Source of the DNA: Mucilaginibacter corticis
Lineage (GTDB): Bacteria; Bacteroidota; Bacteroidia; Sphingobacteriales; Sphingobacteriaceae
Direction of reading: 5' to 3'
Assembly: GCF_007558865.1 (NCBI RefSeq)
Contig: NZ_VLPK01000007.1
Span: 1 to 64,000 of the forward strand
DNA: 64,000 nt
Shown: piece by piece, positions 52,038 to 60,734 of the stretch
Numbering within the stretch: the stretch's first letter is position 1
Layout of the letters: each line of letters begins with the position of its first letter
Made by a program: the position numbers and the translations under genes
Notes under the pieces: model-generated
What the model was told of the DNA's origin: nothing
Seen by the model: only the letters and a program-made list of their open reading frames with translations
Databases searched by the model: none

Positions 52038-54368
52038 CTACTTAAACAAGCTCTGCGCTTTGTTCAATGTTATTTCCAGATCGATGCCTTCACCAAGGGC
52101 TCCCCTGAAAAGATCGCCTGTTTCTTTGAAGCGGTCGATTACATTTCGAATGTTAAAATGCTGGATAGTTAAGCCGGGTTTAACTTCATCCCAACTCAAG
52201 GGCGTCGATACGGTAGCGCCGGGTTTTGGGCGAAGCGAATATGGGCAAGCAATAGTTGCACCCGGGCGGTTCTGCAAAAAGTCGAGATACATTTTACCTT
52301 TTCTGGCGGCTATACTCCGTTCGAGACTCGTATAATCAGGGATCTGCTTGTGCACCAGCTTAACGATAATGTTCGCAAATAGTTGTGATTGCTGATAGGT
52401 GTACTTGGCCTCCAGCGGGATGTAAATATGCATTCCTGTCGAGCCGGATGTTTTGGGATAGCACGGTATGTCGATGGCATCCAATATTTCTTTGGTAATA
52501 CGGGCCGCTTCCACCACCTGGTCGTAAGTATGTTTGTCCGGATCCAGGTCGATGACGCAATAATCTGGGTTGTCCGGTGTCTGGGCACGGCTGAACCAGG
52601 GGTTGATCTCTATGCAGCCGAGTGAGTTCATCCATAAAAGGCTGGCTTCGTCTGTTCCTACCAAATATTTGGTAACTTTTCCTTCACCGGTCACATGGTC
52701 AAATGTTTCAGCCCAATCAGGGGCTTTGTCAGTCACATTTTTTTGATAGAAACTTTGTCCGTGGATTCCCCCCGGAAAACGGTTGAGCGACATGGGCCGG
52801 TCTTTAAGGTAGGGCATCATCAGTTCACCAACTTTATAATAATAATTAAGCATATCGCCTTTGGTCACCTTATCCTCCTGCCAGTACAATTTAGTGACGT
52901 GGTTGAATTTTAAGTCATGCCCGCAGACTTTTTTGGTTTGGGTGTCCTCGGTCGGATTAAGCAGGGTCTTTCTTTCGGTGTTTTTGATGGGATTAAGCTT
53001 CAAATCCGTCGTTTTAGTTTGTGGCGCTGCCTTTTTATTTTTCGCATCTGCTTTCCGATCTGTTTCCGCTATGGTTTCTTCCGTGCCTGATGCAGTTTCC
53101 AGGACAACATCCCTGGCATCTTTGTCGGTACGCATGCCTTTGAACGATGCCTGACGGAAAACGCCGTCCCCGGTAACTTCAGCATATCCTACTTCGCAAA
53201 CCAGTTCTGGCTTTAGCCAGGTTGGCTTTGCACCCATGCGCTTTGGACGGAAGCGTGTCGGCTTATCCACATCTACCTCGTAATCAAAAGGACTCTGAGC
53301 TGTAATTAATGGCTTGAATTGCGCCATCATCTCTTTCTGGAGTTTATCCGAAAAGCCGGTGCCGACCTTGCCGGCGAACTGCAGTTCGCCTTTGCCATCA
53401 TAAACGCCGAGCACCAATGCGCTGAATGTTTTACCCGTCCCTTCATTTTTGGTGAAGCCGGCGATCACCACTTCCTGGCGTCGCTGAACTTTAATTTTCA
53501 GCCATTCTTTACTCCGCAGATCAGAAGTGTAAACACTATCGGCCTTTTTCGCAATGATCCCTTCCAGGCCCATTCGTTCGGCCGCGGCAAAAAAGTCTAT
53601 TCCGTTGGCATCAAAAACTTTACTTTGACGAATGTGCTCATTGTCAGCGGGAATGATGGAATCCAACACCGCCTGCCGATCGGTCAGGGGTAGACCCATC
53701 AGATTCTTACCCTCGTACCATAATATATCGAAGATATAATAAACCAGGTTGCCGTCTGCTTCACTCCGCCAGTTTTGCATGGCGCCGAAGTCAGAAATGC
53801 CCTTATCATTCAACACTAACAATTCTCCGTCGAGCACCGCATCCATTTGCCATTTTTTCAGCGCGTCATTGATCGGGTAATATTTTTCAAATGGAAGGTT
53901 GTTCCTGGATATAAGGCTCGCCCCGTCTTTCTTGTCAAGTAAAGCGATAGCACGGTAACCATCCCATTTCACCTCAAAAAGCCAGCCGGCTTCATCAAAT
54001 GGCTCATCCACTAATGTGGCTTTCATAGGCTTGATATTGGCGGGTATTTTAGCTTTTGGCGCAGTTTTTAAGATTTTAGTGACATCCGCTTTTGAGGCCT
54101 TAGGTTCCCGGTCGGGAACAACAGCTTCTTCATGACCATGCTGCCACACCTTTTCACTGGTCTTCGCCATTGTTTCGATGGTTTTTCCGGAAAGCACTGA
54201 TTTGTCTTGTTTCGTTACGTCGTCGCCGGTAGCAAATTCGTCTTTATGTTTGATCATGAGCCAGGCATTTTCACCCATACCATGCGTTTTCACTAAAGCA
54301 AATTCACCATTCAGCTTTTCACCATGCAATTTGATCTTTAATTGACCGGATGCCAGTTGCTGGAGCAA
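52038..54368 (-). CDS. ligD: DNA ligase D, ligase and polymerase domains (separated from its phosphoesterase part by a stop)
   Basis: The ligase-polymerase part of a bacterial NHEJ enzyme. The ATP-dependent ligase domain begins near residue 120 with the adenylation motif EVKWDGYRAIALLD (KxDG) and DAVLDGELLVLN. OB-fold motifs such as GEGTGKTFSALVLGVY-type regions follow (here NEGTGKTFSALVLGVYD). The primase-polymerase domain has CVIDLDPDKHTYDQVV (the D-x-D metal ligands), TSGSTGMHIYIPL and RPGATIACPYSLRPKPG. The frame is open upstream to 54422, in the same frame as the phosphoesterase at 54423-54734, and only a TAA separates them. The Met used here is the first after that stop and lies in a linker. 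No Ku gene is visible in the window. Confidence 0.85.
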   Translation of the reverse strand: MLQQLASGQLKIKLHGEKLNGEFALVKTHGMGENAWLMIKHKDEFATGDDVTKQDKSVLSGKTIETMAKTSEKVWQHGHEEAVVPDREPKASKADVTKILKTAPKAKIPANIKPMKATLVDEPFDEAGWLFEVKWDGYRAIALLDKKDGASLISRNNLPFEKYYPINDALKKWQMDAVLDGELLVLNDKGISDFGAMQNWRSEADGNLVYYIFDILWYEGKNLMGLPLTDRQAVLDSIIPADNEHIRQSKVFDANGIDFFAAAERMGLEGIIAKKADSVYTSDLRSKEWLKIKVQRRQEVVIAGFTKNEGTGKTFSALVLGVYDGKGELQFAGKVGTGFSDKLQKEMMAQFKPLITAQSPFDYEVDVDKPTRFRPKRMGAKPTWLKPELVCEVGYAEVTGDGVFRQASFKGMRTDKDARDVVLETASGTEETIAETDRKADAKNKKAAPQTKTTDLKLNPIKNTERKTLLNPTEDTQTKKVCGHDLKFNHVTKLYWQEDKVTKGDMLNYYYKVGELMMPYLKDRPMSLNRFPGGIHGQSFYQKNVTDKAPDWAETFDHVTGEGKVTKYLVGTDEASLLWMNSLGCIEINPWFSRAQTPDNPDYCVIDLDPDKHTYDQVVEAARITKEILDAIDIPCYPKTSGSTGMHIYIPLEAKYTYQQSQLFANIIVKLVHKQIPDYTSLERSIAARKGKMYLDFLQNRPGATIACPYSLRPKPGATVSTPLSWDEVKPGLTIQHFNIRNVIDRFKETGDLFRGALGEGIDLEITLNKAQSLFK

Positions 54369-54422
54369 CGCCTTTTCCTGTGCCTTTTTTCCTTTGATCG
54401 TTTTGATGGGTTCGTAGGTGCT

Positions 54423-54734
54423 TTAGTCCCAGACGATTACGGTTCCGCCACCGTATTCACCTTTTGGAATAATGCCTTCGAAGTTCAAATAATCGAAAGG
54501 ATGATCTTCCACCATCATAGCCAGATGTTTTACTTTTGGGTCAAGCATCGGGCCTTTCGGAATTGCCCAGCTCTTTAAGACGCCGTCCATCTCCAATCGG
54601 AAATCGTAATGCAGGCGGGAGGCGTCGTGCTTTTGAACAACGAAGATCAGATGATCTTTATCTTTACTCTTTCCTGCTTTTGGTTCGGTCGTCTTTTTAA
54701 AGTCCCTTTTTTGTTCGTATGCTTTCAGGCTCAT
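54423..54734 (-). CDS. ligD: LigD 3'-phosphoesterase domain, cut short by an in-frame stop
   Basis: The first part of DNA ligase D. The phosphoesterase domain is complete to its end: HDASRLHYDFRLEMDGVLKS with the His-Asp and Arg-Glu active site, WAIPKGPMLDPKVKHLAM, VEDHPFDYLNFEGIIPKGEY and GGGTVIVWD. In relatives VIVWD continues into E-G-T-Y-E-P. Here the next codon is TAA, followed in the same frame by STYEPIKTIKG. A single base change (GAA or AAA to TAA) explains this. The enzyme could be lost, read through, or work as two polypeptides. Confidence 0.85.
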   Translation of the reverse strand: MSLKAYEQKRDFKKTTEPKAGKSKDKDHLIFVVQKHDASRLHYDFRLEMDGVLKSWAIPKGPMLDPKVKHLAMMVEDHPFDYLNFEGIIPKGEYGGGTVIVWD

Positions 54735-54938
54735 CCTTCATTTATTTAATTCCCGCTTGACATCAAGCGCGTTGGTAGCTGTCAGTTTAATATGCGACAA
54801 TTTAACTGTAGCATGATAACAAAAAAGCTATACAGGGGGTTTTTAGGTCGGGAAAGTTTAATTACTGTCAGTTACAACAAAGCTGAATAATCCAAACAAA
54901 ATCACTTGAAAAATTTAACTTTACAACATATCCTCCTA

Positions 54939-55055
54939 ATGAATATCGAAATGAAAAAATTTAACCTGACTAAAGACAGTAATTGGATCTACCTTTTTCC
55001 AATTGTGATGGGTTTAATCCTCATCCTTTTTAGTTTTCATGTTTTTAAAGTATAA
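54939..55055 (+). CDS. Small membrane protein (38 aa)
   Basis: A short frame MNIEMKKFNLTKDSNWIYLF followed by a single membrane helix (PIVMGLILILFSFHVFKV), with ATG starts at 54939 and 54951 and a TAA end. A single-span protein with a basic leader of this kind often accompanies stress genes. It is isolated between the ligase gene and the convergent small gene at 55078-55182. No family recognised. Confidence 0.45.
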   Translation: MNIEMKKFNLTKDSNWIYLFPIVMGLILILFSFHVFKV

Positions 55056-55077
55056 TTTGGCATAGGTCTTAAAAATA

Positions 55078-55182
55078 TTACTTTAAGTGTTTTTTAACAA
55101 GATTAGCAGCAATCAGAACTGCGAACACAATTATTGTTGTCCAAATGATCGACCAAGTGGTTGATCCGATAAAAAATTTCAT
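55078..55182 (-). CDS. Small membrane protein (34 aa)
   Basis: A short frame (MKFFIGSTTWSIIWTTIIVF, then AVLIAANLVKKHLK) with a single membrane helix ending in a basic patch. It is convergent with the small gene at 54939-55055 with a 22-base spacer. The composition is that of a true membrane peptide, but no family is recognised. Confidence 0.45.
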   Translation of the reverse strand: MKFFIGSTTWSIIWTTIIVFAVLIAANLVKKHLK

Positions 55183-55322
55183 TGTTACAAGACCGAGGTT
55201 TATGGGTTTATTTGACTAGTTGCAATTTCCGGATACTTCAAAACAATTTAAAGGTAAACAAAAACTGCAAATCTCACCTCCCTCGGATAAGCTCCATGAT
55301 GGATAAATACTAAACGTATAGC

Positions 55323-55353
55323 GATGGCTCTAACCCGGAAGGTTAGAGCTATC
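55323..55353. repeat. 13-base inverted repeat upstream of DUF1543
   Basis: GATGGCTCTAACC at 55323-55335 and GGTTAGAGCTATC at 55341-55353 form a 13-base stem with one G-U pair and a 5-base CGGAA loop. No T-run follows, so it is not a typical terminator. It lies about 50 bases before the DUF1543 gene and could be a leader structure or the end of a preceding short transcript. Confidence 0.5.
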
Positions 55354-55400
55354 AATTTGACTGAGACATTGTCTGGTACTATTATTGAGCGCTTAGGGGC

Positions 55401-55955
55401 ATGAAGCTTTTCCAGTTATTATTAGGGGCGGAGGTACCGGGTCGGGTAGTCGAGCAACATGATTACTTTTTCGGCATCGCCGGCAGTATCGCCGAACTGG
55501 TTCCGCAGGTCAAAGCCTTTTGGCCGGAAGCCGGCGCGAGCCTGCACATTGACGGCTGGCGTGAGGTAACTAAAGTCGATAGTTATGGGCTTAAGATTCT
55601 CCCAAAGGATGAGCCTGATCCTCATCCCGAACGAAATTTGTACTTTCTTAACCTTGGCGGTTATACGAGCGGTAAACTGGAAGAACAGCATTATACCATA
55701 CTTACGGTACAGGCAAGCCGCCTTAAAGCCGTCCAGGCGGCCAAAAATAACCTGTTCTTTAAAACTAATTCGCTGAAGGGTATCGCTACAGCCCACATTG
55801 ATGAAAAGTATGGGATCGACGTTGATAGTGTCCATGCGATCGGGGATTTGTTATCCCCTGCGGCAAAAGCACGTTACCGGATTATATTTGAAGAAGCCCG
55901 GGAAGCGCCGGAAGATCGTATTCATCTAGGCTATTTTAAATTGGATAAGATTTGA
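55401..55955 (+). CDS. DUF1543 family protein
   Basis: A 184-residue cytoplasmic protein. MKLFQLLLGAEVPGRVVEQH, HDYFFGIAGSIAELVPQVKA, LHIDGWREVTKVDSYGLKIL and LYFLNLGGYTSGKLEEQH are the conserved blocks of DUF1543, a family of unknown function seen in bacteria across phyla. The second half repeats the strand-loop-helix pattern. Its last base is shared with the next gene's ATG, so the two are translated together. Confidence 0.8.
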   Translation: MKLFQLLLGAEVPGRVVEQHDYFFGIAGSIAELVPQVKAFWPEAGASLHIDGWREVTKVDSYGLKILPKDEPDPHPERNLYFLNLGGYTSGKLEEQHYTILTVQASRLKAVQAAKNNLFFKTNSLKGIATAHIDEKYGIDVDSVHAIGDLLSPAAKARYRIIFEEAREAPEDRIHLGYFKLDKI

Positions 55956-56497
55956 TGAAGCGTCAAAAAAGGCTCCTGGAGTGGATAGCGATACAGCATG
56001 CAGGTCAGCTCATCCGGCGCACCCTGTCACCTTATGCCAGTCACCTAAAGGCGGTGGCGGAAAGGGCGAGCCTGATACCATTGGGCTACGAGATCGGGCT
56101 TTGTCACGATCTTTTCGAAAAAACGAACGTTACAGAAAAGACGCTGCAGACCGCTTTACTTTTATTTGAATACAATTCTGATGAAATTCAATTGATCACC
56201 CGTGCGGTGACTGAACTTTCCAATGAATTTACCCGCATCGCGTATCCGCTATTGGAAAAGGCCGATCGAAAAAAGCGGGAAGCAGCACGATTTGCAACCA
56301 TCAGCTCGCCGGCACAGACAGTTAAATACGCAGACCTGATGTATAATATTAACTGGATGCAAAAACATGATCAACCACATTTGAGAAAGTACCTGAAAAG
56401 AAAAAAACAACTTGTAAAAAGTATGCAGGGCGGCAATGCAGTTTTACGCGACCAGTTACTGCAGCTGATCAATTCCTGCCTTGGTCACGAAAAATAG
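55955..56497 (+). CDS. HD-domain-like protein
   Basis: A 180-residue helical protein. GYEIGLCHDLFEKTNVTEKT holds a CHDLFE metal-binding H-D pair of the kind found in HD-domain and MazG/RelA-SpoT-type hydrolases, with an earlier His (SHLKAV) and a later TVKYADLMYNINWM as further ligands. A (p)ppGpp- or nucleotide-hydrolysing activity is possible but not shown. It is coupled to DUF1543 by a TGATG junction; a TTG one codon earlier is an alternative start. Confidence 0.7.
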   Translation: MKRQKRLLEWIAIQHAGQLIRRTLSPYASHLKAVAERASLIPLGYEIGLCHDLFEKTNVTEKTLQTALLLFEYNSDEIQLITRAVTELSNEFTRIAYPLLEKADRKKREAARFATISSPAQTVKYADLMYNINWMQKHDQPHLRKYLKRKKQLVKSMQGGNAVLRDQLLQLINSCLGHEK

Positions 56498-56669
56498 TTA
56501 TGGTTTCCATTATACATCGGTGTGTTAAAATCCATACAGTCTCTTGCGCTCTTATTGCCGGTCGCAGCTGTCATTGCGCGTGAATGAACCAAACCGGACC
56601 TTTTGAACAGAATTTTGCAGGGCTGGCAAAGCTTTTGCATAATGGAGAAAAAAACTGAAAGGACATGAA

Positions 56670-58226
56670 TTGGACAGCTTAAATCAGGGAGAGTTTTCAT
56701 TTTCCAACGACACCATAAAACAGGATCTTTCCCTGCTGATCCAGGCATTGGATTCCTCCATATCAGGGATTATCTTAACCGATAATCAGCAACCTGATAA
56801 TCCGATCATTTATTGCAATAAATCGTTTGAGCGCATGACCGGTTACGCACGTCATGAAATTATCGGACATAACTGCCGCTTTTTACAAAAAGAAGATCGT
56901 AATCAGAAAGAGCGGCTATTACTTCGAAAGGCGGTGGAGGACGGCGCAGAATGCGTTGTTGAAATCCGGAATTACCAGAAGAATGGTACCCTTTTCTGGA
57001 ATGAGCTTTACATGTCGCCGATCAAGAACGAACAGGGTGTCGTGTGTTATTTCATTGGTGTTCAAAACGACATCACCCGCCGTAAAAAAGCCGAAATGGA
57101 ATTGCTGCATCAACAGGAAATCATGGAATCCCAGATCCGGCAACGCACCAAAAGTCTGAAAGAGAGTGAAGATTACCTGTCCAGTATCGTTCAGACGGTC
57201 AGGGAAAGCCTGGTTGTTCTGGACCCGGCGTTTAAGGTGCTGAGCATCAACGATCATTTTCTGAAGACTTTTAAAGTATCTAAAGAAGAAACCGAAGGTA
57301 AGTTGCTGTACGAATTGGGTAACGGTCAGTGGGATATCCCCAAATTAAAAGAATTGCTGGAAAATATTCTTCCCACCAATAATCCTGTAGAAGAATTTGA
57401 AGTGGAGCACGATTTTCCCCATATCGGAAAAAAGCTGATGTTGCTAAATGCCCACCGCATAGAACTCGAAGGCCAATACAAGGACAGGATACTGATTGCG
57501 ATCGAGGATATCACGGACAGGAGGGAAATCGAAAGGCGAAAGGATGATTTCCTGTCGATTGCCAGCCATGAACTAAAGACACCACTGACCACTATCAAAG
57601 GTTATGTACAGATCATGCAGCGGCTGATGCCGGACAGCGCTGATGATAAGTTTAAGGATATTCTAAGGAAAACAGGGATTTATGTGGAACGCCTTAACAG
57701 CCTGATTGCTGAATTGCTCGACATGTCCAGGATCCAGACGGGCAACATAGAATTACACAAAGAGGAATTCGATTTTGACAAAGCCATACACGAAGCCGTA
57801 GAAAATATTCAGGCGGCAACGAAAACCCACCGGATTATTATTAGTGGAAAAGCCACCAATAACTACGCCGGCGATGAATCACATATCGTGCAGGTGATCA
57901 ACAATTTATTATCGAATGCCGTTAAGTATGCGCCAGAATCCAATGAGGTGAAAGTTTACCTGTCCAGGGTGAGCAACTTTCTGAAAGTAGCGGTTACGGA
58001 TGCCGGGATGGGCATAAAAATCGAAGATCAAAAAAGAATATTCGACCGCTTTTTTAGGGTAGGCGAAATACAACAACGCTTCCCGGGCATGGGAATCGGC
58101 TTGTATGTGTGCGATCAGATCATCAAGAATCATGGTGGTACATTATGGGTGGAAAGCGAACCTGGTAAAGGATCGACATTCAGTTTTACATTGCCCCTGG
58201 AGGAAAGGAATACAAATGAGCGATAA
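56670..58226 (+). CDS. LOV-PAS sensor histidine kinase (blue-light type)
   Basis: A 518-residue soluble kinase. Residues about 30-150 form a LOV domain: YCNKSFERMTGYARHEIIGH, then NCRFLQ (residues about 68-73) whose cysteine forms the flavin adduct after blue light, and RNYQKNGTLFWNELYMSPI with YFIGVQNDIT. A coiled-coil linker leads to a second PAS domain (170-290), HisKA (SIASHELKTPLTTIKGYVQ, near 295), and HATPase_c (NNLLSNAVKYAP, GMGIGLYV near 473). Start is TTG; the nearby ATG is out of frame. Two receiver genes follow directly, the first overlapping by 11 bases. Light may thus set a phosphorelay. Confidence 0.9.
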   Translation: MDSLNQGEFSFSNDTIKQDLSLLIQALDSSISGIILTDNQQPDNPIIYCNKSFERMTGYARHEIIGHNCRFLQKEDRNQKERLLLRKAVEDGAECVVEIRNYQKNGTLFWNELYMSPIKNEQGVVCYFIGVQNDITRRKKAEMELLHQQEIMESQIRQRTKSLKESEDYLSSIVQTVRESLVVLDPAFKVLSINDHFLKTFKVSKEETEGKLLYELGNGQWDIPKLKELLENILPTNNPVEEFEVEHDFPHIGKKLMLLNAHRIELEGQYKDRILIAIEDITDRREIERRKDDFLSIASHELKTPLTTIKGYVQIMQRLMPDSADDKFKDILRKTGIYVERLNSLIAELLDMSRIQTGNIELHKEEFDFDKAIHEAVENIQAATKTHRIIISGKATNNYAGDESHIVQVINNLLSNAVKYAPESNEVKVYLSRVSNFLKVAVTDAGMGIKIEDQKRIFDRFFRVGEIQQRFPGMGIGLYVCDQIIKNHGGTLWVESEPGKGSTFSFTLPLEERNTNER

Positions 58227-58581
58227 AACGATATTGATTTGCGATGATGATGAAGGGATTTTAGATATGCTGGAACTGGTGCTCGAAGAGACGGGTTACC
58301 GCATCGTCCCGGTTAAAAACAGCCTTCACATCTATGATGAAATAGAAAAGCAAAATCCGGACCTGATCCTGCTCGACCTGTGGATGCCGGTATTGTCAGG
58401 AGATCAGGTATTGCGCACGCTCCGCAAGAACCCGGATACCAGGGCATTACCGGTAATAGTTATTTCGGCCAGCCGGGAAGGCGAAAGGATTGCCAACGAG
58501 GCTGGTGCGAACAGCTTCCTGGCCAAACCTTTCGATTTGGAAATGCTGGTCAACCGGGTTAATGAAATGATCGCCGCATAA
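58216..58581 (+). CDS. Single-domain response regulator
   Basis: A 121-residue receiver: ILICDDDEGILDMLEL, LILLDLWMPVLSGDQVL (phospho-acceptor Asp), VIVISASREGERIAN (Ser switch) and SFLAKPFDLEMLV (Lys). I chose the ATG of MSDKTILICDDD, overlapping the LOV kinase by 11 bases. A longer frame to 58105 is inside the kinase's ATPase domain and is not coding. Partner of the LOV kinase by position. Confidence 0.92.
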   Translation: MSDKTILICDDDEGILDMLELVLEETGYRIVPVKNSLHIYDEIEKQNPDLILLDLWMPVLSGDQVLRTLRKNPDTRALPVIVISASREGERIANEAGANSFLAKPFDLEMLVNRVNEMIAA

Positions 58582-58604
58582 TTTTTGTTTTTTACGGACA
58601 AGCT

Positions 58605-58964
58605 ATGAGAAAACGCATTGTTATTTTAGAAGATGATCCAGACCTGCTGGAATGTTTAACCCTGATGTTGGAAAGCGCCGGCTGGACGGTCATCCCGATG
58701 AATCAAACCGCTTCACCCGAAGTACTCCTGGCTCAAAACCCCGATTGCATTCTACTGGATGAAAAGCTTCCTCATATCAGCGGACATACCATCTGCATCA
58801 TACTCAAAACACTTTATAAGGAAATACAGATTCCCGTTATCCTAATGTCGGGCATCCCGGACCTGCATGAAAAAGCAATGTTGTGTGAAGCCGATGCATT
58901 TGTGCCGAAGCCTTTCATTAACAACCAGGAATTTTTAAACATCGTTAGCGGGGTAGTCAATTAA
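58605..58964 (+). CDS. Single-domain response regulator
   Basis: A second receiver of 119 residues: IVILEDDPDLLECLTLM, CILLDEKLPHISGHTI (phospho-acceptor Asp), VILMSGIPDLHEKAM and AFVPKPFINNQEFLNIV (Lys). It lies 23 bases after the previous receiver. Sequence identity between the two is low, so they are probably different branches of the LOV signal, not a recent duplicate. Confidence 0.9.
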   Translation: MRKRIVILEDDPDLLECLTLMLESAGWTVIPMNQTASPEVLLAQNPDCILLDEKLPHISGHTICIILKTLYKEIQIPVILMSGIPDLHEKAMLCEADAFVPKPFINNQEFLNIVSGVVN

Positions 58965-59046
58965 ACGGATCTGACCTGACAGGAAAGCGCATCAGGAAAT
59001 TACCACTTAATATAAACGCTATTTAAATTATGGTGTTAATGATTTA

Positions 59047-60156
59047 ATGAAAGAGCTCATCGACATTGTCGCCGCTTATGAACGGGCGGTTAAAACCGGT
59101 GTAAAAACCGCGCTGGCCACGGTCGTCCTGGTGGAAGGTTCAGCGTACCGCAGGGCCGGGGCGAGGATGCTGATCACAGAAGACGGGCAGTTAACCGGCG
59201 CGATCAGCGGCGGCTGCCTGGAGGGGGATGCCTTGCGTAAAGCCAGGATGGTGATCCTGCAGCAGGAACCCTTGCTGGTGACTTACGATACCATGGATGA
59301 CGACGATGCGAAACTGGGCGTCGGCCTGGGCTGCAACGGGATCATTCATATCCTGATCGAGCCCATTACCGGGGGACTAACTAATCCCATTTCGCTGCTA
59401 AAAGCAACTATTGCCAATAAAAGTTACGCGGTGTTCGTCACTTTATTTAACCTGGAAAACAGGAAGGCGCGCCAGCCGGGTTCCTGTTTATTTATCGCGG
59501 ATGGTCAAATCATTTCCGCCGGCATTGAAAAATTACCTTACAAAAATGAATTGCTGGAAGACGCGAATAACGCGTTGAATACCCAAAGATCTGTGGTTAC
59601 CGGTTATGAAGGCTGCACGGCATTTATAGAATGTGTTAAACCCTTAATTTCCCTGGTGATCTTAGGTGCAGGTAATGACGCGATCCCCTTGACCGAGTTC
59701 GCCGCGGTATTAGGATGGCATATAACGGTTATAGACGGACGTCCGAATTATGTCACTGCGGACCGCTTTCCGCTTCCGCATCAATTGTTGGTTGCCAAAC
59801 CCGGGCAAATCGTACAAAATATCGCCATAAACGAATGGACCGCATTCGTGCTGATGACCCATAACTACAATTACGAATTCAGCTTTCTGAAAGACTTGCT
59901 GCCCTTGGACCCTTCCTATATCGGTATTTTAGGCCCGAAGAAAAAACTGGAAAGAATGCTAAGCGAACTGGAAGAAAGCGGCACGAATATTACAGAAAGA
60001 AACCTCGAAACCATACATGGCCCGGTAGGTCTGGATATTGGTTCAGAAACCGCCGAAGAGATCGCACTTTCCATCGTAGCCGAGATCAAAGCCGTATTTT
60101 CCGAAAGAAACGGACATCCTTTAAAATATAAAACGACCGTAATTCACAGCACATGA
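59047..60156 (+). CDS. xdhC: XdhC/CoxI family maturation factor
   Basis: A 369-residue protein that helps to insert the sulfurated molybdenum cofactor into xanthine-dehydrogenase-type enzymes. The N-terminal half has TVVLVEGSAYRRAGARMLI and GAISGGCLEGDALRKARMVI, the family's signature; the C-terminal half is a Rossmann domain with LVILGAGNDAIPLTEFAAVL. It is translated with the MobA-like gene (4-base overlap), and the target enzyme is encoded on the opposite strand just downstream. Confidence 0.9.
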   Translation: MKELIDIVAAYERAVKTGVKTALATVVLVEGSAYRRAGARMLITEDGQLTGAISGGCLEGDALRKARMVILQQEPLLVTYDTMDDDDAKLGVGLGCNGIIHILIEPITGGLTNPISLLKATIANKSYAVFVTLFNLENRKARQPGSCLFIADGQIISAGIEKLPYKNELLEDANNALNTQRSVVTGYEGCTAFIECVKPLISLVILGAGNDAIPLTEFAAVLGWHITVIDGRPNYVTADRFPLPHQLLVAKPGQIVQNIAINEWTAFVLMTHNYNYEFSFLKDLLPLDPSYIGILGPKKKLERMLSELEESGTNITERNLETIHGPVGLDIGSETAEEIALSIVAEIKAVFSERNGHPLKYKTTVIHST

Positions 60157-60734
60157 TGACCGCCTTAGTAATTCTCGCCGCCGGAGAATCATCCAGGCTC
60201 AAAAAACCCAAACAAAACCTGGACTTTAAAGGCAAAACCCTATTGGAACTTTCCGTTGAAGCCGGCCTGCAATCCGATTGCGCAACCATAGTTATTATTT
60301 TAGGAGCCAATGCCAAGCATATCAAGGAATTCCCGGAAGTTGCGATCCTCTATAATGAAAACTGGAAAGAAGGTATGGCATCTTCAATAAGGCTGGCGAT
60401 CGGGGAAATCGATAAGGACAATACTTTCGACAATGCGATCATCATGGTTTGCGACCAGCCTTTTGTTGACGCCGGATTGTTAAATGCATTAATTACAAAA
60501 CAGGAAACTACAGGTAAGGCTATTGTCGCTTGTTCCTACAACAATGCGATTGGCGTACCCGTATTGTTTAACCGCAGTCTGTTCCCTCATTTATTGCGAC
60601 TGTCAGGAAAAGATGGAGCAAAAAAAATACTCAAAGATTATGCAGCGCAAGTAGTTACGATTCCCTTTGACAAAGGAGCTATTGACATTGATACCGTCGA
60701 AGACTATGCCCGCTTATTGAAATTAAACAATTAG
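60153..60734 (+). CDS. MobA-like molybdenum cofactor nucleotidyltransferase
   Basis: A 193-residue NTP transferase of the MobA/MocA group. LVILAAGESSRLKKPKQNLD is the G-x-G-x-R-x-x-x-K-like start, IIMVCDQPFVDAGLLNALI carries the metal-binding aspartate, and GVPVLFNRSLFPHLLRLSGK the pocket. It would form the molybdopterin dinucleotide (cytidine in MocA) for the hydroxylase encoded opposite. It overlaps xdhC by 4 bases, and its last 12 bases overlap the end of the hydroxylase gene on the other strand. Confidence 0.88.
   Translation: MMTALVILAAGESSRLKKPKQNLDFKGKTLLELSVEAGLQSDCATIVIILGANAKHIKEFPEVAILYNENWKEGMASSIRLAIGEIDKDNTFDNAIIMVCDQPFVDAGLLNALITKQETTGKAIVACSYNNAIGVPVLFNRSLFPHLLRLSGKDGAKKILKDYAAQVVTIPFDKGAIDIDTVEDYARLLKLNN

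Noticed and set aside
53319..53693. Plus-strand frame inside the ligD region
   Set aside because: Antisense shadow of the ligase domain.
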